Source of the DNA: an uncultured bacterium
GTDB taxonomy: Bacteria; Bacillota; Negativicutes; Acidaminococcales; Acidaminococcaceae
DNA length: 24,665 nt
NCBI GenBank assembly: GCA_905215645.1
Contig: CAJMQS010000032.1
Coordinates: 1 to 24,665 of the forward strand
Direction of reading: 5' to 3'
Positions 7,539 to 13,690 of the stretch are shown here, one piece after another. Under the pieces are notes generated by a model. That model searched no databases, was not told the DNA's origin, and saw only the letters and a list, made by a program, of their open reading frames with translations. The number at the start of each line of letters is the position of its first letter. Positions within the stretch are counted from its first letter, which is position 1. A program made the position numbers and the translations under genes.

Positions 7539-7763
7539 AGCCGCTGATGGATAATTGATCACTGCAATTTCTGTCAGTGAATTTTTGACCTGGCTGACAA
7601 TTTGTTCCAAACGGGCCACCACTTCATCAGAATAAGAAACTTCTCCACACTGTGTACAGACTTGAGAGGGCACGTTCTTAACAATAACAATGCAGTTTCC
7701 CAAATCGACCATGAAGGTTGTCAGTTTATTTTCAAGGGTTCCTTTGCATAAAAAACATTTCAT
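7536..7763 (-). CDS. YgiT-type zinc-finger protein (MqsA-like antitoxin N-terminal domain)
   Basis: A 75-residue protein with two CxxC pairs (C3/C6 and C36/C39) in the pattern of the YgiT/MqsA zinc finger, then a short helix (VVARLEQIVSQVKNSLTEI). Short forms like this usually act as antitoxins paired with a small toxin gene just upstream. Here the upstream side holds only a promoter and repeat copy B, so the toxin partner is missing. The DNA-binding Xre domain of full MqsA is also absent. AAGGAG lies 9 nt before the start. The last codons run up against repeat copy A, so the original C-terminus may have been altered. Function as an antitoxin is inference. Confidence 0.75.
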   Translation of the reverse strand: MKCFLCKGTLENKLTTFMVDLGNCIVIVKNVPSQVCTQCGEVSYSDEVVARLEQIVSQVKNSLTEIAVINYPSAA

Positions 7764-7837
7764 TTCAGATTACTCCTTATGACTGTATTAGTTCTATGGT
7801 CAGCATCTTTTTGTATTCCTTTCGATCAGTTCGTATT

Positions 7838-7846
7838 ATTATAACA
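7838..7846 (-). promoter_or_regulatory. Extended -10 promoter of the zinc-finger gene
   Basis: On the minus strand TGTTATAAT gives a perfect TATAAT (7838-7843) with an upstream TG. TTTACA lies 19 bp further upstream as a weakly spaced -35. The leader to the start codon is about 65 nt. Confidence 0.5.
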
Positions 7847-7889
7847 TGGAATGGAATGAATTTGTAAACTGAAGAAGAGACAGGCCTAT

Positions 7890-8131
7890 GATAAGAAGTC
7901 AGAAACGGCCCTGACGGGCCTTGAGACGTCATAAGAAGAAGTCAGATACGGCCCCGAAGGGGCCTTGAGACGTCAGACGTCAGACGTCAGCTTTGTTCGG
8001 CTAAGCAGTAGGTCCGATTTGCTTTATCACGAACAAGCTGACGTCTGACTTCTGAAAGGCCCGCAAGGGCCGTTCTGACTTCTTAAATCTGACTTCTGAA
8101 AGGCCCGAAGGGCCGGTCTGACATCTTTTAT
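7890..8131. repeat. Long palindromic repeat, copy B
   Basis: It has two left modules (AAGTCAGAAACGGCCC... and AAGTCAGATACGGCCC...), the central GACGTCAGCTTTGTTCGGC / GAACAAGCTGACGTC hairpin, and two right modules (TGACTTCTGAAAGGCCCG...). It ends three bases before the rpn1 stop codon, so it forms the rpn1 3' untranslated region and could fold into a very stable RNA hairpin there. Confidence 0.8.
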
Positions 8132-8134
8132 CTT

Positions 8135-8404
8135 TTACAGAAGCCCGTGCACCTTTCCCAGTTCCTGGATTTGCTCCAGGGAGTAGTGGGTGATCCGGGA
8201 AATGGTTTCCATGGGAATCTTTTCCTTCAGCATGGCGACAATGTTGGATTCCCTCTCTTCCTGGCGGCCTTCCTGGCGGCCTTCCTGGAGACCTTTCTGA
8301 ATACCTTTCTGAATACCTTTCTGAATACCTTCTTGGAGGCCTTTCTGAAGACCTTCTTCTTCAGCTTCTCTCTGGCGTCTCCTGATTTCATCGCTTAGAA
8401 TCAT
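8135..8404 (-). CDS. Candidate internal small protein of rpn1 (RpnS-like, 89 aa)
   Basis: An in-frame ATG at 8404 (residue M209 of rpn1) is preceded by AGTGAGG, with 9 nt between GAGG and ATG. Translation from here would yield the tetrapeptide-repeat helix and the conserved tail without the nuclease core. This mirrors the E. coli Rpn gene-within-gene design, in which the short product inhibits the full-length nuclease. The ribosome site is moderate, so this is a candidate only. Confidence 0.35.
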   Translation of the reverse strand: MILSDEIRRRQREAEEEGLQKGLQEGIQKGIQKGIQKGLQEGRQEGRQEERESNIVAMLKEKIPMETISRITHYSLEQIQELGKVHGLL

Positions 8405-9028
8405 ATACTCTCGCCTCACTTTATCCATACTTTTCACAAAATGGACTTCCTGATCCAATCTTTCTGCAAAATGCCCTTCCGCCGCTTTTCCGTCCACGTA
8501 CCGGAGAAAAGCCGCGATATCGGGATCTGCTGCATTTTCACTGCCTTTGCTGTTCAAGAACATCCGGGTCTCCTCGTCTTTTAATTGTACCTTGTTATCC
8601 TCTTTACAGCAATGGGTGAATGTGTAAATGGGCAGCCCTTTGTGGAAAGGGTCAAAGGTACAAATGAAGATGACGTAGGATGGGTTCAGGTCTTCGTAAG
8701 GCTTGCCCTTATCCAGGAGTTCCCCATCAATCATGCTCTGGTAGAAACGGCTGCGTTTGGCCAGGTCGTTCTTGGGGGAATTGGAACACTGTATCTCGAT
8801 GTCATAGACCCGTCCTTCATCGTCTTCTACATAGACATCCAGACGGATGCTTTTGCCGTCCAGACGGAGGTCGATGGTCTTTTCGAAATCCAGGTAGCGG
8901 AGGGAACAGATATTGATGTCCAAGATTTTTTCGATGAGATGGGTGCAAAGCCGTTCATTGCGCATGACATGTTGGAAGAGAAAGTTGTCCCGGATAGTGA
9001 GTTCGTCAAAAGTCTTGATTTTTTCCAT
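8135..9028 (-). CDS. Rpn family PD-(D/E)XK nuclease / putative transposase (rpn1)
   Basis: A 297-residue protein. The nuclease core is at residues 55-80: IRLDVYVEDDEGRVYDIEIQ, giving D64 and the E78-x-Q80 motif of Rpn PD-(D/E)XK enzymes. The middle region (SYVIFICTFDPFHKGLPIYTF) is typical of the family. Residues 226-257 are tetrapeptide repeats of the xQKG/xQEG type, followed by a conserved tail (KEKIPMETISRITHYSLEQI). Rpn proteins cleave DNA and promote recombination; in E. coli they are toxins for phage defence held in check by their separately translated C-terminal part. AAGGAGG lies 7 nt before the start. Flanked by repeat copies B and C. Often annotated simply as transposase. Confidence 0.85.
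   Translation of the reverse strand: MEKIKTFDELTIRDNFLFQHVMRNERLCTHLIEKILDINICSLRYLDFEKTIDLRLDGKSIRLDVYVEDDEGRVYDIEIQCSNSPKNDLAKRSRFYQSMIDGELLDKGKPYEDLNPSYVIFICTFDPFHKGLPIYTFTHCCKEDNKVQLKDEETRMFLNSKGSENAADPDIAAFLRYVDGKAAEGHFAERLDQEVHFVKSMDKVRREYMILSDEIRRRQREAEEEGLQKGLQEGIQKGIQKGIQKGLQEGRQEGRQEERESNIVAMLKEKIPMETISRITHYSLEQIQELGKVHGLL
8257..8352 (-). repeat. In-frame 12-bp tandem repeats in rpn1
   Basis: Eight 12-bp units run from 8257 to 8352. Three central units (CTTTCTGAATAC on the + strand, 8293-8328) are identical, and two others (CTTCCTGGCGGC, 8257-8280) are identical. They encode the xQKG/xQEG repeats. Copy number can change in frame by slippage. Confidence 0.85.
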
Positions 9029-9064
9029 TGATCTGCCTCCTTATAGAATGGGTATAGTGAACTC

Positions 9065-9175
9065 ATTCGACAGGAAACAAGGACTTCCTTCTTGGGTGGA
9101 AAAAGACCGTCATTAAGTGGAAAAAAGTGCTGTAAGTGAAAAAAGAAGTCAGACACGGCCCTGACGGGGATTGAG
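9065..9175 (-). repeat. Shared upstream block, rpn1 copy
   Basis: This 111-bp block aligns without gaps to 11820-11930 upstream of rpn2, with about seven differences by eye. It contains ACTTCCTTCTTGGGTGGAAA and runs into repeat copy C. Its conservation suggests a common promoter/leader or a transposition boundary. Confidence 0.8.
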
Positions 9176-9370
9176 ACGCATAAAAAGAAATCGGATTCGG
9201 TCCTGACGGGGCTTGAGACGTCATAAAGAGAAGTCAGAAACGGCCCCGAAGGGGCCTTGAGACGTCAGACGTCAGCTTTGTTCGGCTTAGCAGCAGGTCC
9301 GATCTGCTCATCGCCAACAAGCTGACGTCTGACTTCTGATAGGCCCGAAAGGGCCGTGTCTGACTTCTCA
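9143..9370. repeat. Long palindromic repeat, copy C
   Basis: The outer ends are exact reverse complements: AGAAGTCAGACACGGCCC on the left and GGGCCGTGTCTGACTTCT on the right. It has three left modules, the central hairpin around GACGTCAGCTTTGTTCGGC, and one right module. It lies upstream of both divergent genes rpn1 (-) and rfbB (+). Confidence 0.8.
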
Positions 9371-9403
9371 TAAAGGGCCAATCTGATGCCTTGCAGTCTT
9401 ATT

Positions 9404-9434
9404 ATTTTAGCCAGGGTTCAATGGTGATACCGTT
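9404..9434. repeat. Displaced copy of the rpn2 leader sequence
   Basis: The 31-nt segment matches 11792-11822, just upstream of rpn2, with two differences (shared core AGGGTTCAATGGTGATACC). Here it sits on the far side of repeat copy C, next to rfbB, so it looks like a rearrangement scar. The rest of the 9029-9491 gap holds only the shared block, copy C and the rfbB ribosome-binding region. Confidence 0.7.
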
Positions 9435-9491
9435 CACATTGAGTAAGCTTCAAGAGAGGATAAAGTGAATGGATAAGAAAGGAATGGATCA

Positions 9492-10520
9492 ATGAAAATC
9501 GCAGTCACCGGCGGCGCCGGCTTCATCGGCTCCAACTTTATCTTCCATATGCTGAAGGCGCATCCGGAGGACCGGATCATTTGCTTGGACAAGCTTACAT
9601 ATGCAGGAAATCTGTCTACTCTGGCTAGTGTCATGGACAATCCAAACTTCCGCTTTGTGAAACTGGACATTTGTGACCGGGAAGGGGTATATAAGCTTTT
9701 TGAAGAAGAACACCCTGATATGGTGGTGAATTTTGCTGCGGAGAGCCATGTGGATCGGTCCATTGAGAATCCGGAAATCTTTTTGCAGACCAATATCATC
9801 GGGACATCTGTGCTGATGGACGCTTGCCGGAAATATGGGATCCAGCGGTATCACCAGGTTTCCACGGATGAAGTCTACGGGGACCTGCCGTTGGATCGGC
9901 CGAATCTATTCTTTACGGAAACTACGCCCATCCATACTTCCAGTCCCTACAGCAGCTCAAAGGCCGGGGCGGACTTGCTGGTGTTGGCTTATCATCGGAC
10001 CTATGGACTGCCTGTGACCATTTCCCGGTGCAGCAACAACTATGGGCCGTACCATTTTCCGGAAAAATTGATTCCCCTGATGATCATCAACGCCCTTCAC
10101 GATAAGCCTTTGCCAGTATACGGGGACGGACTGAACGTCCGGGACTGGCTCTATGTGGAAGACCACTGCCGGGCCATTGATCTGATTCTTCAAAAAGGAA
10201 AAGTGGGAGAGATTTACAATGTGGGCGGCCACAATGAAATGCGGAACATCGACATTGTAAAGCTGATCTGCAAGGAACTGGGCAAACCGGAAAGCCTGAT
10301 TACCCACGTGACCGATCGGAAAGGCCACGACAGAAGATACGCCATCGATCCCACGAAAATCCACAACGAACTGGGCTGGCTTCCAGAAACCAAATTCGCC
10401 GACGGCATCAAAAAGACCATCAAATGGTATCTGGAAAATCAGCCCTGGTGGGAAAACATCGTAAGGGGAAACGGATTTTTCGGCAACCCCCGTTTCTGGG
10501 ATTTTTCGTTGGTCCTTTGA
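9492..10520 (+). CDS. rfbB: dTDP-glucose 4,6-dehydratase with altered C-terminus
   Basis: A 342-residue short-chain dehydrogenase/reductase. It has the NAD-binding G7-x2-G10-x2-G13 motif, the catalytic STDEVYGD (S124, T125, D126, E127) and Y153-SSS-K157. It converts dTDP-glucose to dTDP-4-keto-6-deoxyglucose for dTDP-rhamnose and related sugars of surface polysaccharides. Homology is clear through NQPWWENI (about residue 323). After this the usual ending, near isGeYqnYYekMYgnR, is replaced by an unrelated hydrophobic stretch ending FWDFSLVL, encoded by sequence merging into repeat DNA. The active site is intact, so activity is likely. AAGGA lies 9 nt before the start. No rfbA, rfbC or rfbD is nearby. 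Confidence 0.93.
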   Translation: MKIAVTGGAGFIGSNFIFHMLKAHPEDRIICLDKLTYAGNLSTLASVMDNPNFRFVKLDICDREGVYKLFEEEHPDMVVNFAAESHVDRSIENPEIFLQTNIIGTSVLMDACRKYGIQRYHQVSTDEVYGDLPLDRPNLFFTETTPIHTSSPYSSSKAGADLLVLAYHRTYGLPVTISRCSNNYGPYHFPEKLIPLMIINALHDKPLPVYGDGLNVRDWLYVEDHCRAIDLILQKGKVGEIYNVGGHNEMRNIDIVKLICKELGKPESLITHVTDRKGHDRRYAIDPTKIHNELGWLPETKFADGIKKTIKWYLENQPWWENIVRGNGFFGNPRFWDFSLVL

Positions 10521-10580
10521 CACCAACGTGGTAGGGGCTTCCCGGAGGGGAGACCGTCCCGGCCGCCCAGGGGGCATGAA
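10508..10580. other. Unassigned GC-rich sequence after rfbB with hairpin
   Basis: CGTTGGT and ACCAACG (about 10508-10530) form a 7-bp hairpin spanning the rfbB stop codon, followed by GC-rich non-coding sequence leading into repeat copy D. No T-run follows, so a terminator role is doubtful. Confidence 0.35.
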
Positions 10581-10808
10581 AAGAAATCAAAAACGGCCCT
10601 TCTGGGCCTTGAGACAGCTTGATAAGAAATCAGACACGGCCCAAGGGGCCTTGAGACATCAGACGTCAGCTTTGTTCGGCTTAGCAGCAGGTCCAATCTG
10701 CTTATTGCCAACAAGCTGACGTCTGACATCTGAAAGGCCCGAAGGGCCGGTCTGACTTCTTAAATCTGCCTTCTGAAAGGCCCGAAGGGCCGGTCTGACT
10801 TCTTTTAT
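10581..10808. repeat. Long palindromic repeat, copy D
   Basis: It has two left modules (AAAACGGCCC..., AGACACGGCCC...), a central hairpin GACGTCAGCTTTGTTCGGC / GCCAACAAGCTGACGTC, and two right modules (GAAAGGCCCGAAGGGCCGG twice). It ends next to the rpn2 stop codon, just as copy B does at rpn1. Confidence 0.8.
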
Positions 10809-10811
10809 CTT

Positions 10812-11003
10812 TTACAGGAGTCCGTGCATCTTCCCCAGTTCCTGGATCTGGTCCAGGGAGTAGTGGGTGATCCGGGAAATGGTTTCCACGGGGATCTTTT
10901 CTTTCAGCATGCCAAGGATGTTGGCTTCCCGCTCTTTTTGCATACCTTTTTCCATACCTTTTTCTAGGTTCTTTCTTGCAATTGCGTGTCCGATTCCGCA
11001 CAT
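10812..11003 (-). CDS. Candidate internal small protein of rpn2 (RpnS-like, 63 aa)
   Basis: An in-frame ATG at 11003 is preceded by a perfect AAGGAGG (11012-11018 on the minus strand) with 8 nt between, which is the best ribosome site in this locus and better than that of the full gene. The product, starting MCGIGHAIARKN, would hold the short repeat helix and the shared C-terminal tail without the nuclease core. That is the architecture of the intragenic Rpn antitoxin. The AAGGAGG also encodes K-K-E-A, so chance is possible. Confidence 0.5.
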   Translation of the reverse strand: MCGIGHAIARKNLEKGMEKGMQKEREANILGMLKEKIPVETISRITHYSLDQIQELGKMHGLL

Positions 11004-11771
11004 GGTCTCCGCCTCCTTCTTCATTTCAACAGTCATGGGAATATCGTATTCCCGTTCCAGGATCTCTTTCTTTACATTAGGGTCCATTTCTGTGGACAAG
11101 AGGACACTAAGCAGGTAGATGATATCTTCCTGTTTTCTGTCCGGCTGTCCCAGGCCAATCATAATCATGGACACCATATCATAATTCATTTTATCATATT
11201 TGGCGTTCCCCACCAAATTTTCCTCTTTCATATGGAAAGCAGTCAGGGTGTTCTGTTTGGATTTCGGTGGATCTAAACAGACCCAGAGGGAATAGACCTT
11301 CTGGAGTTTCTGGTAGTCAGAATGCTGGAAGACAATCCCTTTCTGACGGGAAAGCAGTCTTCCACAGTAATAGACAGCCCGTTTCAGCAAGGGATAACCG
11401 GGGCTCCAATTATCTTGACTTTCCACGTTGATGAAAATCTGACGAGAGTCGTTGCCATTAGGGGTTCGCGCTGAAAACAGGATATCGAAAGTCACATTCC
11501 CTTCCATGATGCTTTTGTCTGCGGTGTTTTCACCCCTGATGTGTCCAGGATCCTGGACGTCTTGATCCACGGCCACAGAACAGACTGCAGGGGTCCCTTC
11601 CAGACAGGGGAGCAGTTCTGGAATGGAACAATGCTCGTATTCTGGAAGGCATCCCTGGAGAATGTGGGCCAGGATGATTTTGTTGGTAAGGAGCCGGCAG
11701 CAGGCTGCATCCAAGGTTTGTTCTTCCTGCCACGTGTCCAGATTCTGGGCAACAGTGGTAGAGTTTTTCAT
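10812..11771 (-). CDS. PD-(D/E)XK nuclease family (Rpn-like) transposase (rpn2)
   Basis: A 319-residue protein. The putative core is VTFDILFSAR...QIFINVESQD, with D96 and E117-x-Q119. The domain differs in sequence from rpn1, although the last roughly 45 residues are nearly the same. A brief tetrapeptide repeat (EKGMEKGMQKER) precedes the tail. I chose ATG 11771 (GGTG 5 nt upstream). An upstream in-frame ATG at 11828 is less likely, because the extra 19 codons are read from the leader sequence also found, untranslated, at 9404-9434. Role: DNA cleavage or recombination, or toxin in a defence unit, as inferred for Rpn proteins. Flanked by repeat copies D and E. Confidence 0.8.
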   Translation of the reverse strand: MKNSTTVAQNLDTWQEEQTLDAACCRLLTNKIILAHILQGCLPEYEHCSIPELLPCLEGTPAVCSVAVDQDVQDPGHIRGENTADKSIMEGNVTFDILFSARTPNGNDSRQIFINVESQDNWSPGYPLLKRAVYYCGRLLSRQKGIVFQHSDYQKLQKVYSLWVCLDPPKSKQNTLTAFHMKEENLVGNAKYDKMNYDMVSMIMIGLGQPDRKQEDIIYLLSVLLSTEMDPNVKKEILEREYDIPMTVEMKKEAETMCGIGHAIARKNLEKGMEKGMQKEREANILGMLKEKIPVETISRITHYSLDQIQELGKMHGLL

Positions 11772-11791
11772 GGAATCACCATCTTTCTGTA

Positions 11792-11930
11792 ATTTTAGCA
11801 AGGGTTCAATGGTGATACCATTCGGCAAGAAACAAGAACTTCCTTCTTGGGTGGAAAAAGACCGTCATTAAGTGGAAAAAAGTGTTGTAAGTGAAAAAAG
11901 AAGTTAGACACGGCCCTGACGGGCCTTGAG
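11792..11930 (-). repeat. rpn2 leader plus shared upstream block
   Basis: Positions 11820-11930 match 9065-9175 upstream of rpn1, and 11792-11822 match 9404-9434. The segment lies directly before the rpn2 start and runs into copy E. Confidence 0.8.
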
Positions 11931-12143
11931 ACAGCTTGATAAGAAATCAGACACGGCCCAAGGGGCCTAGAGACGTCAGATGTCAGCTTCGTTCGGCTTA
12001 GCAGCAGGTACAGTCTGCTTATCGCTAACTAGCTGACGTCTGACATCTGAAAGGCCCTAAGGGCCGGTCTGACGTCTTAAATCTGGCATCTGAAAGGCCC
12101 GGAAGGGCCGGTCTGACTTCTTATCAAGATCCAGCCTGACGTT
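11902..12143. repeat. Long palindromic repeat, copy E
   Basis: It has two left modules (AGACACGGCCC...), a central hairpin with several changes relative to the others (GATGTCAGCTTCGTTCGGC and GCTAACTAGCTGACGTC), and two right modules. Its right edge, CTGACTTCTTATCAAGATCCAG, resembles that of copy A. It is the most diverged copy in the hairpin. Confidence 0.8.
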
Positions 12144-12166
12144 TTCCACTAGCCAGTGACCAGGGC

Positions 12167-12199
12167 AAAAAAAAGACCGCCGGAGCGGTCTTTTTTTTT
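12167..12199 (-). terminator. Intrinsic terminator of the NCS2 permease gene
   Basis: A GACCGC-cgga-GCGGTC stem lies between A-rich and T-rich runs on both sides, so it can work in either direction. Its edge abuts the permease stop codon. Confidence 0.85.
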
Positions 12200-13583
12200 A
12201 CAATAGCACATATTTCAGCACGAACAGCACAGCCAGGACGTACATCAGGCCGCTGATCTTGTTCTTGTGTCCGGTGAGGACGTTGAGGATCACGTAGGTG
12301 ATGACTCCAAAGGAGATCCCTTCCGAAATGCTGTAGGCGAAAGGCATGGCGATGATGGCGATATAGGCCGGGATGGCTTCGCTCAGATCGCTCATGTTGA
12401 TCTTGGTCACGGCGGAGAACATCAGGAACCCTACGATGACCAGGGCCGGGGCGGTGGCGAAAGCGGGGATGGCCATGAAGAAGGGGGAGAAGAACAGGGA
12501 GAGCAGGAACAGCACGGCCACGGTGATGGCGGTGAGTCCAGTGCGTCCTCCTTCAGAAACCCCGGCGGCACTTTCTACGAAGGTGGTGACGGTACTGGTA
12601 CCCAGGAGAGCCCCGGTGCAGGTGGCACAGGCATCGGCCATCAGGGCTCCTTTGATGTGGGGCAGCTGGCCCTTTTCGTCCAGCATGTCGCTCTTGGCGG
12701 CGACCCCGATGAGGGTGCCCAGGGTATCAAAGGTATCCACGAACAGGAAGGCGAAGATGACGGCGAAGAAGTTCAGGCTCAGCACATGGGAGAAATCCAG
12801 TTTCAGGAACAGGGGAGCCGGGCTGATGGGGGCAAAGGAAGCCAGCCCGCCGGACAGGTTGGGGAAAACGCTGAAGGTCCCCAGTTCCGGATTGGGTACA
12901 TACAGGCCGGTGGCTTCACAGATCATGCCCAGGATCCAGGTGCCCAGGATGCCGAAGAGGATGTTCCCCCGGACGTTTTTGATGATCAGGAAGGAGGTGA
13001 ACAGGATCCCCAGCATGGCGATGAGCACGGTGATCCCCACGCTATGGAAGGTGCCGTCGGCCATAGCTTTGGTGAAGGAATAGAGGGAGACCTTCGTAGC
13101 CGGGTTGGCCACGATGATCCGGGCGTTCAGCAGACCGATGAAAGCAATGAAGAGACCGATCCCCACGGAAATGGCTTGTTTCAAAGTCATAGGGATGGCG
13201 TTGAAGATGGCTTCCCGGATAGAGGTCAGGGAAAGGATGACGAAGATGATCCCTTCGATGAGGACGGCGGACAGGGCCATTTCCCAAGAATTCCCCATCT
13301 GGAGGCACACGGTGTAGGCAAAGTAGGCATTGAGCCCCATGCCCGGTGCCAGGGCGAAGGGATAGTTGGCAAAGGCGGCCATGAAGAAGGTGCCCAGGGC
13401 AGAGGCGATAGCGGTGACGGTGAGCAAGGCTCCTTTATCCATCCCGGTGGCACTGAGAATGGAAGGGTTCACGATCAGGATGTAGGCCATGGTCATGAAG
13501 GTGGTGATCCCGGCGATGATTTCCGTCCGCATGGTGGTGTGGTTTTCCTTCAAATGGAAAACCCGTTCGCAGAATTGTTCCAT
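12198..13583 (-). CDS. NCS2 family purine (guanine/hypoxanthine/adenine) permease
   Basis: A 461-residue inner-membrane protein with about 12-14 hydrophobic segments. The N-terminus (RTEIIAGITTFMTMAYILIVNP) and APGMGLNAYFAYT are hallmarks of the AzgA/PbuG/AdeP branch. FVDTFDTLGTLIGVA and GTSTVTTFVESAAGVSEGGRTGLTA are the substrate-site motifs of that branch. It likely imports purine bases with protons; which base cannot be read from sequence. AAGGAAGG precedes the start. It is transcribed divergently from pcrA, and its short leader leaves no room for a purine riboswitch. Confidence 0.92.
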   Translation of the reverse strand: MEQFCERVFHLKENHTTMRTEIIAGITTFMTMAYILIVNPSILSATGMDKGALLTVTAIASALGTFFMAAFANYPFALAPGMGLNAYFAYTVCLQMGNSWEMALSAVLIEGIIFVILSLTSIREAIFNAIPMTLKQAISVGIGLFIAFIGLLNARIIVANPATKVSLYSFTKAMADGTFHSVGITVLIAMLGILFTSFLIIKNVRGNILFGILGTWILGMICEATGLYVPNPELGTFSVFPNLSGGLASFAPISPAPLFLKLDFSHVLSLNFFAVIFAFLFVDTFDTLGTLIGVAAKSDMLDEKGQLPHIKGALMADACATCTGALLGTSTVTTFVESAAGVSEGGRTGLTAITVAVLFLLSLFFSPFFMAIPAFATAPALVIVGFLMFSAVTKINMSDLSEAIPAYIAIIAMPFAYSISEGISFGVITYVILNVLTGHKNKISGLMYVLAVLFVLKYVLL

Positions 13584-13624
13584 GATAAACTTCCTTCCTT
13601 TCGTACTTTATAAAGGATTCTTCT

Positions 13625-13630
13625 ATTATA
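13625..13630 (-). promoter_or_regulatory. -10 of the NCS2 permease promoter
   Basis: Minus-strand TATAAT lies about 40 nt before the permease start. The -35 is weak. It sits back to back with the pcrA promoter in a gap of about 107 bp. Confidence 0.4.
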
Positions 13631-13648
13631 GCAAAAAAAGCGGTAATC

Positions 13649-13657
13649 TGTTAGAAT
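13649..13657 (+). promoter_or_regulatory. Extended -10 promoter of pcrA-ligA
   Basis: TGTTAGAAT contains the TGn extension and TAGAAT (13652-13657). No good -35 is visible. The start codon is 33 nt downstream, with GAGG in the leader. Confidence 0.4.
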
Positions 13658-13690
13658 ATTAGAGAACAAAACGAAAGAATCGAGGAAAAA

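Noticed and set aside
8257..8352. Short direct repeats as a CRISPR array
   Set aside because: Units are contiguous 12-mers with no spacers and lie in frame within rpn1.
11772..11828. N-terminal extension of rpn2 to the ATG at 11828
   Set aside because: The extra 19 codons are the leader sequence that occurs untranslated at 9404-9434, and no ribosome site precedes that ATG.
12267..13613. Long open frame opposite the NCS2 permease
   Set aside because: Composition artefact of GC-rich codons: low-complexity Gly/Asp/Glu-rich product, no ribosome site, and the opposite strand encodes a clear permease.
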